NCBI RefSeq assembly: GCF_016887565.1
Contig: NZ_CP069396.1
Coordinates: 186,001 to 250,000 of the forward strand
Length of the DNA stretch: 64,000 bases
Direction: 5' to 3'
Source: Archangium violaceum
Lineage (GTDB): Bacteria; Myxococcota; Myxococcia; Myxococcales; Myxococcaceae
Part shown: positions 33,460 through 41,686 of the stretch, in pieces
Layout of the letters: each line of letters opens with the position of its first letter
Numbering within the stretch: position 1 is the stretch's first letter
Made by a program: the position numbers and the translations under genes
The notes under the pieces: model-generated
What the model was told of the DNA's origin: nothing
What the model saw: the letters and a program-made list of their open reading frames with translations, nothing else
Database searches by the model: none

Positions 33460-34482
33460 ATGAAAGCCATCATCTTCAAGGGCGTGAACCGCCTGGCGCT
33501 CGAGGAGCGCCCGGAGCCCGCCATCACCCACGCCGACGACGTCGTCGTCCGCATCGACTCCACGGGCATCTGCGGGACCGACCGCAACATCTACCTGGGC
33601 AACTTCAAGGCGCGCGAGGGCGTCATCCTCGGCCACGAGTCGGTGGGCGTGGTGGCGGCGGTGGGTCCGGCCGTGCGCAACTTCAAGGCCGGGGACCGGG
33701 TGATCGTCAACCCCACCCTGAACTGCGGGCGGTGCGACTTCTGCCAGCGCGGGGAGCTCAACTTCTGCGACAACAAGGCCGGCTCGGAGATCGGCGTCGA
33801 CCGTGACGGGACGTTCGCCTCGCACTCGGTGTTCCCCGAGCAGTTCCTCTACAAGCTGCCGAAGGGGATGGAGTTCAGCCGGGCGGTGGTGGTGGAGCCG
33901 CTGGCGTGCGTGCTCAACAACGCCAAGGCGGCGAACCTGCGGGCCGAGGATGACGTGGCCATCATCGGCGCCGGGCCCATCGGCATGGTCTGGGGGCTGT
34001 ACGCCCAGCGCGTGGCCCTGCGCACGACGATGCTGGAGAACAACCCCTTCCGCATCCAGTTCGCCCGCAAGCACCTGGAGCGCGTCATCGACTCGGGCGC
34101 GGACAACGCCGTGGCGGCCGCCATCGCCGCCAACGGTGGGCGCAAGTTCCGCGTCGTGGTGGACACCACGGGCGTGATGCTGGAGCGCTCGCTGGAGCTG
34201 GTCTCCAAGGGCGGGTGCGTGGTGCTGATGGGCTTCAACGCGGGCTACAAGGCCACCATCCACCCGCTCACCCTGGTGGGCAACGGCATCCGCATCATCG
34301 GCGCCGGTGACTACAACAGCCAGATCTTCCCCGCCGCCATCGACCTGGCCGCCACGCTGCCGCTGGAGAGCCTGGTGACGCACCAGATCGGGCTGGATGA
34401 GTACGAGAAGGCCTTCGGTCTGATCGCCGGTGGTTCCAACAACGCGGCGTACGGCGCGATGAAGGTCGTCATCCGCTCCTAG
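33460..34482 (+). CDS. gutB1: Zinc alcohol dehydrogenase, GutB1-like (azasugar step 3)
   Basis: A 340-residue medium-chain zinc dehydrogenase: catalytic zinc ligands Cys38 (GICGTD) and His59-Glu60 (GHE), structural zinc Cys89, Cys92, Cys95, Cys103 (NCGRCDFCQRGELNFC), and a Rossmann motif GAGPIGM. It resembles sorbitol/threonine dehydrogenases. In Bacillus GutB1 oxidises the C6 alcohol of 2-amino-2-deoxymannitol, after which the amine closes the ring to mannojirimycin. 2-Deoxy-scyllo-inosamine dehydrogenase of aminoglycoside pathways is another possible relative, but no cyclase is nearby. RBS GGAG precedes the ATG. Confidence 0.82.
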   Translation: MKAIIFKGVNRLALEERPEPAITHADDVVVRIDSTGICGTDRNIYLGNFKAREGVILGHESVGVVAAVGPAVRNFKAGDRVIVNPTLNCGRCDFCQRGELNFCDNKAGSEIGVDRDGTFASHSVFPEQFLYKLPKGMEFSRAVVVEPLACVLNNAKAANLRAEDDVAIIGAGPIGMVWGLYAQRVALRTTMLENNPFRIQFARKHLERVIDSGADNAVAAAIAANGGRKFRVVVDTTGVMLERSLELVSKGGCVVLMGFNAGYKATIHPLTLVGNGIRIIGAGDYNSQIFPAAIDLAATLPLESLVTHQIGLDEYEKAFGLIAGGSNNAAYGAMKVVIRS

Positions 34483-34500
34483 TCTCCGAGGAGTACAGCC

Positions 34501-36660
34501 ATGCAGGGACGAAGCGCGCGGTTCGAGGACGGTGTCCTGGTGGTCGATGGCGACACGCGCCTGATGATCTCCGGGGACTATCCCTACTACAGGGACCGGC
34601 CCGAGCACTGGGCGGCGAAGCTGGCGGAGCTGCGTGACGCCGGCATCCAGGTGGTGACGTTCTCCATCCCCTGGCGCCACCACGTGGTGGAGGGGGAGGG
34701 GAGCCGGCGCTTCGTCTTCTCGGGCGGCTCCGAGGACAACCGGAATGTCCTGGGCTTCATCGAGCAGCTCGGCCGGGCCGGGCTGCTGGGACTCGCCAGG
34801 ACGGGGCCGTTCGTCCACGCGGAGGAGCGGCTGGGCGGAATGCCGGACCACGTCGGTCCCGCCCATGGGGGAGCATCGCCCGCGGTGCTCTCCGCCGACG
34901 GCACGCCGCTGCTCTTCCAGGGGCTGGCGCTTCCGTCTCCGCTGGCGCCCACCTTCCTCGCGGAGACGAAGGAGTGGCTGCGGGCCCTGACGAACGAGGT
35001 GCTCGCGGACCGGCTCCACCCGCGAGGGCCGCTGCTGGGCGTGCAGCTGGGCCACGAGGGACTCTACGGAGACGCCGCCCTGGCGCTCGGTGCCTTCGAC
35101 TACTCCGAGCCGGCGCTGCGAGGCTACCGGCGCTTCCTGGCCCGCAAGTACCGCGTCATCGACATGTTGAACGAAGCGCATGGCACCACCTGGAAGTCCT
35201 TCGGGGAGGTGCCACCCGTGAAGGGCTGGGAGGGCATGGCCACCCTGGGCGCCTGCCTCGACTGGGGCGAGTGGTGCGGGCACTACCTGGGGGAGGTGCT
35301 CCAGGAGTGGGCCACGGGCCTGCCGGGCTCGTGCCCGAGGTTCGTCAGCCTCCCGCCTCCCGAGCGGGCCCGGCTCGATGACTGGCTCGGACGCGTAAGG
35401 CCCGAGCGCCTGCGCGGCCTGCAATACGGCTTCACCCGCGGGACGGGCAATGTCCGGGAGGACGACGGCGCCTTCCTCGGTACCGTGCTGGCCGCCCGCC
35501 GCCAGAGGGGGCCCGACCTGGAAGCGGCTCCCAGCGCCGAGGCCTACTCCGCCCTGCTCGCGCTCGCTTCCGGGGCCACGGGCATCGGCGTTCCCACCGG
35601 AGCGCGGGGCCCCACCTCCGAGGCGCTCTCGCTGCTCACGGACTTCCTGCGCCACGAGGGCCAGTCGCTGCCGGGCCGTGCCCACCGCGCCGAGCTGGCG
35701 TGGGGCATCTACACGTCCTACGACTACGTGGCGGCGTGGGAGTCGGCGTCCGCCCAGCGCTACAAGGGACTGCGCCTGCCGCGGCCGGCCAGGGAGTCAC
35801 TGGCACACTTCGCGGACGACTGCCTCGCCAAGGGCGTGGACTTCCGCCTGGTGGACCTGGAGCAGGCCTCCGCGGAGGAGCTGGCCTCCTGCCCCCGCAT
35901 CATCCTGGACGGCAGCTTCTACATGTCCGAGGCCCTGCAGGAGAAGCTGGCCGACTACGTGGAGAAGGGCGGGTTGCTGGTGGTGTGTGGAGAGAGCCCG
36001 CTCTTCGACGAGCGGCTGCGCATCTGTGAGATCTTCCAGGAGCGCGTGCTCGGCCACCACTTCCAGGGCCGGGAGTCGGTCCAGAGCGTGAAGGGACTTC
36101 CGGGAGAGGTGGCGTGCCGCCCGTTGGGATTGCCCGAGGGCGCCGAGCCGTTCATGGCCTCCCCGGCCGGAGTGCACGGCTACCGGGTGCGGCGGGGCGA
36201 GGGTTACGCGCTCTACCTGGACGTGCGCGTGGGCCCCGGCGTCATCTGCCGGGTGCTGGAGGTGCTGGGGCTGGGTGGGACGCCCGCGCGGCCGAGGGCC
36301 TTCGTCACGGAGTACGGGGGCGAGGAAGAGGCCTTCCTCTTCGCGCTGGGCCGTGGCGCGGGCGGGACGGTGAAGCGCACGTTGCTGGGTGTGCCGCTCG
36401 AGCTGGAGCTGGCGGACCAGGGCTGTGCCGTGGTGAAGGTGCGGCGGGGCGGAATCGTCGGCTGCTTCGTCCAGGGCCGGGATGAGCGACCGGGACGGGG
36501 AGCGCCCGTGCGCATCCGGTACGGCGAGGAGGAGCTGTCCACGGACGTGCCCTGCGACCTGTCGGCCATCTCGGAGGAGGGCGGCCTGCGCGTGCGGTGG
36601 GCCTCCGGTGGAGCTCCGGTCCGGGTGCGTGTGCCAGGGAAGGGCGAGCCCCGGCCTTGA
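34501..36660 (+). CDS. GH35-like glycoside hydrolase, fourth gene of azasugar operon
   Basis: A 719-residue protein whose first 350 residues fit the GH35 beta-galactosidase barrel: LMISGDYPYYRDRPEHWAAKLAELRDAGIQVVTFSIPWRHH, GFIEQLGRAGLLGLARTGPFV. The acid/base site, normally NE in VQxENE, reads VQLGHEGLYG (His185-Glu186). No clear second Glu motif (nucleophile) could be seen, so activity may be altered or lost. C-terminal parts (about 400-719) are a glutamine-amidotransferase-like domain and beta-sandwich. No signal peptide, so cytoplasmic. It starts 18 bases after the dehydrogenase. Possible roles are release of a glycosylated azasugar or self-protection; both are inference. Confidence 0.72.
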   Translation: MQGRSARFEDGVLVVDGDTRLMISGDYPYYRDRPEHWAAKLAELRDAGIQVVTFSIPWRHHVVEGEGSRRFVFSGGSEDNRNVLGFIEQLGRAGLLGLARTGPFVHAEERLGGMPDHVGPAHGGASPAVLSADGTPLLFQGLALPSPLAPTFLAETKEWLRALTNEVLADRLHPRGPLLGVQLGHEGLYGDAALALGAFDYSEPALRGYRRFLARKYRVIDMLNEAHGTTWKSFGEVPPVKGWEGMATLGACLDWGEWCGHYLGEVLQEWATGLPGSCPRFVSLPPPERARLDDWLGRVRPERLRGLQYGFTRGTGNVREDDGAFLGTVLAARRQRGPDLEAAPSAEAYSALLALASGATGIGVPTGARGPTSEALSLLTDFLRHEGQSLPGRAHRAELAWGIYTSYDYVAAWESASAQRYKGLRLPRPARESLAHFADDCLAKGVDFRLVDLEQASAEELASCPRIILDGSFYMSEALQEKLADYVEKGGLLVVCGESPLFDERLRICEIFQERVLGHHFQGRESVQSVKGLPGEVACRPLGLPEGAEPFMASPAGVHGYRVRRGEGYALYLDVRVGPGVICRVLEVLGLGGTPARPRAFVTEYGGEEEAFLFALGRGAGGTVKRTLLGVPLELELADQGCAVVKVRRGGIVGCFVQGRDERPGRGAPVRIRYGEEELSTDVPCDLSAISEEGGLRVRWASGGAPVRVRVPGKGEPRP

Positions 36661-36664
36661 AGCC

Positions 36665-36716
36665 CACGAGGGCCCTCGTCCGCGGATGTTCTTCGCGACA
36701 AGGGCCCTCGTGTTTC
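36665..36716. terminator. Bidirectional terminator hairpin
   Basis: CACGAGGGCCCT (36665-36676) and AGGGCCCTCGTG (36701-36712) form a perfect 12-base stem followed by TTT on the + strand. It lies between the azasugar operon and the convergent GH3 gene. Confidence 0.7.
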
Positions 36717-36726
36717 TCAGGCTCGA

Positions 36727-39700
36727 CTAGTTGAGCTGCTTCTTGATGCGGATGTTGCGCAGCTGGAAGTGGATGTTGCCACCCTGGTCACCCCAGGCGG
36801 GCAGCATCTCCATGACGGAGCTGACCTTGGTCTTGTCCCAGGTGGCCGGGTAGGACGGGTCGGAGAAGGGCATCTTCACCGTCGTCCAGGTTCCGACCTC
36901 CGGGTGCCCGACGAGCGTCTTCAGGTCGCCCGTCGCGCAGCTGTCCGGCTTGCGGTTGCAGATGCTCTTCACCCAGAAGTCCTGGGTGGTGGTGCCGTAG
37001 TCGAGGATCCGCACCTCGAACTGCACGCCGCCCGTCTCGGCGATGGCGGAGACGTCGAACAGGTTCGGCTCCTTGAGACCGAAGGCGAAGCCTCCGTTGC
37101 CGCCGCCCTCCTTGAGGCCCTTCATGTCCACGTCGATGACCTTCTCACCGCCGCCGATGTCGAACGCGGAGTTCACCGTCACGGTGCCCGTCGTGCCACT
37201 GGTCCACCCGTTGGGCGTGGCGAAGAGCGAGGTGTCGGAGATGCCGTTGACGAAGGCGTCCTTGTCGTCGGTGATGGCGATGGGGGCCGGGGGCGGCTCG
37301 CCGCCGGTGCAGCTCACGTTGCCCGCCTTGTTCGGCTCCCAGCGGATGTTGGCGAGCGTCAGGTCCAGCGTGCCCGTGGTGTAGAGCAGGAAGGGCGAGT
37401 TGACGTTGGTGAAGTCCAGACCCGTCTGCTCGAAGCACGAGAGCGGAACCGCGAGCTCGTTCCAGCCCTTGCCCGCGAGGTTCGTGAGGGTGTCGGTGAG
37501 CCTGATCTCCCCGAGGCACGGGTAGACGCAGTGCATGGAGAGGTTCACCGAGGCGGCCGGCGCCACGTTCACCTTCACCGAGAAGACGAGCGCGCCGTTG
37601 GAGTTCAGGTAGGCCTGGAGGTCACGGCCCACGCCGCCATTCTTGTTCTGGGTATAGACCTGACCGGTGCCGTTGAACTTGACGTTGACGGCGGCCCACT
37701 GGAGGCCGCCCTGGTCGTCGACCGGGGTGACGCTGAGCTCATTGGGGGCGAGGCTCGTGGTGCTGCTGGTGTTCTGCAGCACGTCGATGCCGCCCCAGTT
37801 GGACGGCGCGCCGATGCGCATCACCCAGTCGTCCTGGTTGCCGCGCTCGAAGATGGCCAGGGGCACGTCGGTGGTGCCACCACCGCCCGGCGTCATGCCA
37901 CAGCCGTGGGTCTGGGTCGTCTCCTCCAGGGCGCTCAGCGCCTGGGGCTGGGCGTAGGTCAGCCCGTAGCCATAGGCGAAGAGCGGGTCATAGCCGGCAT
38001 CGCCCTTGTTGAGCGAGACCTGGCAGGGGGCCTTGGGCCACGAGTAGGAGAGCTTGCCGTGGAAGTCGAAGTTGATGGAGCCGTCGTCCTTGCGGAACAG
38101 CACGTCCGCCATGCCATCACCCTCGGTGCCGGGCAGCCACGCGGCGACGAAGGCATCCGACACGTTGAGCTCCTTGTTGGTGAAGAGCGGACGGCCGGAG
38201 TAGAGCACGGTGACGATCTTCTTCACGCCCTTGGCCTTGAGGCTCTGCAGGAGCGTGTAGTCCTCGGAGCGCAGCCGGGCGAGCTCCAGGGTCTTGGTCC
38301 TGGCGATGTCACCCTGGCCCTCGGCGTAGGGCGTCTCGCCGATGACGACCACGGCGGCGTCGTAGGTGTCATTGGCCATGGCCCCATCCGCGCTGGTGTC
38401 GAGCGTGGCGTTGGGGGCGATCTTCTGGATGGCCTGCCAGAGGGTGGTGCCGCCGCCGAAATCGGCGTTGGTGTTGTCCGTGCCCTGCCAGGTGAGGGAC
38501 CAGCCACCGGACTGGTTGGACAGGTTGTTGGCGCTCTTGCCCGCCACGAGCACCTTGGCCGCGCGCGAGAGCGGCAGGGTGCCACCGTTGTTCTTGAGGA
38601 GCACCAGCGACTTGCGGACGGCCTCGCGGGCCACGGCCCGGTTCTCGGCGGTGCCGATTTCATGCGAGGCGTTGCGCGCCGAGGGCTTGGGCCTCTCGAA
38701 GAGGCCGGCGCGGTACTTCACGCGCAGGATGCGGCGGACGGCGTCATCCAGGCGCGCCTGGGGAATCTCTCCGCTGCGCACCGACGCGAGGGTGTTGGTG
38801 ATGAAGGCCTTCCAGTCGTCGCGGTAGGGCACCATCACCATGTCGACGCCGGCGATGATGGCCTGCGGGCAATCGCTGTTGGTGCAGTCCCTGGGCGAGT
38901 CGCTGTTGTTCTTGGTGATCTGCCCGATGCCGTTCCAGTCGGAGATGACGAAGCCGTCGAAGCCCATCTTGGTCTTCAGCACGTCCGTCAGCAGGTACTT
39001 GCTGCCGTGCATCTTGTAGGCCTTGGCGGTTTCGGGCTGGTCCGCGTCCTGCCAGCTGTTGAACGAGGCCATGACCGTCTGGGCCCCGGCCGCGAGCGCG
39101 GGGAAGTAGCCGCGGCCATGGATGGTGCGCAGCTCCTTCTCGGTGACGCGGGTGATGCCCTGATCCTTGCCCTCCTTGGTGCCACCGTCGCCCAGGAAGT
39201 GCTTGGCCGAGGCGATCACCTTCTGGTTCGCCTTCGCGTCCTTGCCGAGCTGGCCCTGGAGTCCCTCGATGATCTTCCCGGCGTAGGCCTCGACGATGGC
39301 GGGGTCCTCGGAGTAGCCCTCGTAGGTGCGGCCCCAGCGGTCGTCGCGCACGACGGCGAGCGTCGGCCCGAAGGCCCAGTCCAGACCCGTCTGGGCCACT
39401 TCGCGCGCCGTCACCTCGCCGATGCGCTTCATCAGCTCGGGATCATTCGCGGCGCCCAGGCCGATGTTGTGCGGGAACAGGGTGGCGCCCTTCACGTTGT
39501 TGTGGCCGTGAACGGCATCCACGCCCCAGATGATGGGGATGCGGTGGGGGTTGCTCGGGTCCATCGAGGCCTCCCACAGCTGGTCGGCCAGCGTGTACCA
39601 CTCCTCCACGGTGGAGCTCTTCTTGGCGTTGGGCCACGAGCCACCGCCGTTGAGCACCGAGCCGAGGTGGTACTGCTTCACCTCGTCGGGGGTGACGTGG

Positions 39701-39984
39701 CCGATCTCCACCTGGGTGATCTGCCCGACCTTCTCCTCGAGCGACATGCCGGCCAGCAGGGTGTCGACCTTGGCCTCGATCGCGGGATCCTTGGGGATGG
39801 CGCTCTGGACGGGCGTCCAGTCGTCGGTGGGCTGGGTACCCGCGTCCGTGCCCGCGTCGGTGGGATTGTTGGTCCCCGCGTCGTCGGGCCCCGGGGTGGG
39901 CTCGGGGTCCTTACAGGCCGCGAGCGTCAACATCAGGACAGCGGCGAGCGAGACACTCTTCCGCAGAGAGAACGACCATTCCAT
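36727..39984 (-). CDS. GH3 beta-glucosidase lipoprotein with C-terminal CBM-like domains
   Basis: A 1085-residue exported glycoside hydrolase. A lipobox (LTLAAC) and an Asp/Thr/Pro linker lead to the GH3 barrel (PIIWGVDAVHGHNNVKGATLFPHNIGLGA, KVIASAKHFLGDGGT) with nucleophile Asp in GFDGFVISDWNG. The GH3 C-terminal domain (RKSLVLLKNNGGTLPL, YGYGLTY) follows, then a galactose-binding-like ExoP-type domain of roughly 350 residues. It resembles exo-1,4-beta-glucosidases/beta-glucan exohydrolases acting on cello-oligosaccharides. The ATG at 39984 has GGAG six bases upstream; ATG at 39990 abuts that site and is less likely. Iminosugars of the nojirimycin type inhibit such enzymes. Confidence 0.92.
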   Translation of the reverse strand: MEWSFSLRKSVSLAAVLMLTLAACKDPEPTPGPDDAGTNNPTDAGTDAGTQPTDDWTPVQSAIPKDPAIEAKVDTLLAGMSLEEKVGQITQVEIGHVTPDEVKQYHLGSVLNGGGSWPNAKKSSTVEEWYTLADQLWEASMDPSNPHRIPIIWGVDAVHGHNNVKGATLFPHNIGLGAANDPELMKRIGEVTAREVAQTGLDWAFGPTLAVVRDDRWGRTYEGYSEDPAIVEAYAGKIIEGLQGQLGKDAKANQKVIASAKHFLGDGGTKEGKDQGITRVTEKELRTIHGRGYFPALAAGAQTVMASFNSWQDADQPETAKAYKMHGSKYLLTDVLKTKMGFDGFVISDWNGIGQITKNNSDSPRDCTNSDCPQAIIAGVDMVMVPYRDDWKAFITNTLASVRSGEIPQARLDDAVRRILRVKYRAGLFERPKPSARNASHEIGTAENRAVAREAVRKSLVLLKNNGGTLPLSRAAKVLVAGKSANNLSNQSGGWSLTWQGTDNTNADFGGGTTLWQAIQKIAPNATLDTSADGAMANDTYDAAVVVIGETPYAEGQGDIARTKTLELARLRSEDYTLLQSLKAKGVKKIVTVLYSGRPLFTNKELNVSDAFVAAWLPGTEGDGMADVLFRKDDGSINFDFHGKLSYSWPKAPCQVSLNKGDAGYDPLFAYGYGLTYAQPQALSALEETTQTHGCGMTPGGGGTTDVPLAIFERGNQDDWVMRIGAPSNWGGIDVLQNTSSTTSLAPNELSVTPVDDQGGLQWAAVNVKFNGTGQVYTQNKNGGVGRDLQAYLNSNGALVFSVKVNVAPAASVNLSMHCVYPCLGEIRLTDTLTNLAGKGWNELAVPLSCFEQTGLDFTNVNSPFLLYTTGTLDLTLANIRWEPNKAGNVSCTGGEPPPAPIAITDDKDAFVNGISDTSLFATPNGWTSGTTGTVTVNSAFDIGGGEKVIDVDMKGLKEGGGNGGFAFGLKEPNLFDVSAIAETGGVQFEVRILDYGTTTQDFWVKSICNRKPDSCATGDLKTLVGHPEVGTWTTVKMPFSDPSYPATWDKTKVSSVMEMLPAWGDQGGNIHFQLRNIRIKKQLN

Positions 39985-40241
39985 TGACATCTCCAGTGTG
40001 TCGGGCGCGCCGACGCCGCTGACGCGAGGGAATGGAGGCCCCTGCTGTCGGCGGCGGATCAACGCGGGAGGGTCAACCTAGAAGGAGATGAAAGCGCTTG
40101 CAACAAGGTGGACTCGTGACGAGGTGCGTCGAAATCACGCCGGCCGATCGAGGCCAGGCCCCTCCCCACCACGGGTGAATCGTCTGGTTTCGGACTCGCA
40201 TGGGGCGCGGCGGCCCGGCCCCGCCGCGGCCCCGGGGCTCC

Positions 40242-41360
40242 TCATGCCGCGCGCTTGTTGCTCACGTGCTGGAGCACGGGCTTGTGAGTCGAAGGCAACC
40301 AGAGCAGCGGAAAGCCGATGGTCGGGTAGCGGGAGATCATCTCCCGGAGGTCGCGGGACATGCTGAGGACCATCGTCACCCCCATGACCAGGAGCAGGCC
40401 GTGGTGGAGCGCGGGCTGGAGCGACGAGGGCAACAGCGACAGGGGAAGCACCAGGAGGAACAGCGCGCACTCGGGCGTCAGCCAGAGGGGCGGCTTGTTG
40501 ACGAGCTGGCGCGCATGGACGCTCACCGTGAGGCTGCTCATGGCGATGGCGACCAGGGCCCGGGCGGAGAAGACATCGCTCCAATGCTGGAGCCAGGCCA
40601 CGTACAGGCCGAGGATGAGCGTTGGCGCGGTGAGGATGCGCACGTAGAAGCGGAGGGAGGAGAGCGGCGAGCGGTACATGAGCACGAGGTCTCGCAACAG
40701 GGACCAGAGGCCGACGCCGAAGGCCAGGAGGCTCAGCAGGGAGTAGGTGAGCTGGAAGCCGGGCGTGTCGAGAACCGCCACGCCGTGGACGCAGACGGAC
40801 AGCCCCAGGAACAGACAGAAGACATAGTTCCAGAGGTGGTTGCCGTAGGGCTCGCGCATGATGCCCGTGGCGAAGTAGCGGCACAGCCCGAGGTAGAAGA
40901 AGAGCTGCCCGATGGCGGTGAGCAGGATGTAGGGCAGGAGGAGGACACCCTGGCGGGGACCGAGCTGGGCGATGATGAGCACCGCCATCGCGGAGTTCAC
41001 GACGTCGACCCAGTGGTCCCAGAAGTGGCGCGCGGTGGACTGTGTTCCGTTGCGCCGGGCGAGTGTGCCGTCCATGGTATCCAGACAGAAGTGGAGCACG
41101 CGGCAAACGACCCAGAGCGCATACATCCACCGGGCGCGCTCGAAGGTATGGACGGCGACGAGCAGGAACAGATGGAGCAGCAGCCCGGGAACGCCGAGGA
41201 TGACGGGGGAGAGCCTGTAGGGGAGGTGGTGGACGGCGAAGTACCGGCAAGCCTCCCGGACGGACCGGATGAGGGCATCCTCCTCCAGGCGCTTGTAGCT
41301 CTGTTGCGTATCGAGGACCAACACATGGGGTTCCAACGCCTGTGCTTGCGGCTTGCTCAT
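40242..41360 (-). CDS. CDP-alcohol phosphatidyltransferase-like membrane protein
   Basis: A 372-residue polytopic membrane protein (about 8-10 hydrophobic segments). One cytoplasmic loop carries the CDP-alcohol phosphotransferase signature D-x2-DG-x2-AR-x8-G-x3-D-x3-D as Asp94, Asp97-Gly98, Ala101-Arg102, Asp115, Asp119. The single Gly between is replaced by Arg111 (LDTMDGTLARRNGTQS then TARHFWDHWVD). It probably uses a CDP-linked lipid or alcohol, but the Gly change makes activity uncertain. GAGAG precedes the ATG. Neighbours give no pathway context. Confidence 0.72.
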   Translation of the reverse strand: MSKPQAQALEPHVLVLDTQQSYKRLEEDALIRSVREACRYFAVHHLPYRLSPVILGVPGLLLHLFLLVAVHTFERARWMYALWVVCRVLHFCLDTMDGTLARRNGTQSTARHFWDHWVDVVNSAMAVLIIAQLGPRQGVLLLPYILLTAIGQLFFYLGLCRYFATGIMREPYGNHLWNYVFCLFLGLSVCVHGVAVLDTPGFQLTYSLLSLLAFGVGLWSLLRDLVLMYRSPLSSLRFYVRILTAPTLILGLYVAWLQHWSDVFSARALVAIAMSSLTVSVHARQLVNKPPLWLTPECALFLLVLPLSLLPSSLQPALHHGLLLVMGVTMVLSMSRDLREMISRYPTIGFPLLWLPSTHKPVLQHVSNKRAA

Positions 41361-41579
41361 CGCGATGCTCTCGGTGTTCGTGCGCCACGGGCCGGTTTCG
41401 TTGCCCGGGCGAGTCGAACAATCGCGGAGGAGAGGGCTCGGGCGCGGTGCGCCACGTCACACCAGGGCTGTGGGCTGCGTCACAGCTCAGTCGAGGAAGC
41501 GTCTCCATCAGCGCCAGGCCTCACTCTCGGTGAGGCGAAGCAACGCGTAGCGTGGTGGCTCCACGGACACCGTGGTTCG

Positions 41580-41651
41580 CGGAGGACCTTCCGGTTGCGC
41601 ATCGTGCGAACTGGTCCGACTGTCGGACCAGTTGCTCCCGAGCGCGCCCGG
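41580..41651. repeat. Palindromic repeat element, copy B
   Basis: AACTGGTCCGA (41609-41619), loop CTG, TCGGACCAGTT (41623-41633), matching copy A at 3827-3851 arm for arm; the flanks match copy A read on the other strand. It lies in the 326-base gap between the membrane transferase and the aldo/keto reductase, which otherwise shows nothing. Confidence 0.75.
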
Positions 41652-41686
41652 GGACCTCCTCCCTGCCTGGACCTGCCCCACCTGGC

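Noticed and set aside
32998-35685. An 895-codon minus-strand open frame across three azasugar-operon genes
   Set aside because: It spans real gene boundaries on the other strand and shows no domain or ribosome site.
31220-36660. Aminoglycoside/aminocyclitol cluster interpretation
   Set aside because: There is no cyclase, glycosyltransferase or resistance gene nearby; the three-gene order fits the azasugar signature more closely, although a cyclitol role cannot be fully excluded.
36769-39987. A 1072-codon + strand open frame opposite the GH3 gene
   Set aside because: Composition is that of an antisense shadow; the minus strand encodes a recognisable GH3 enzyme with signal peptide.
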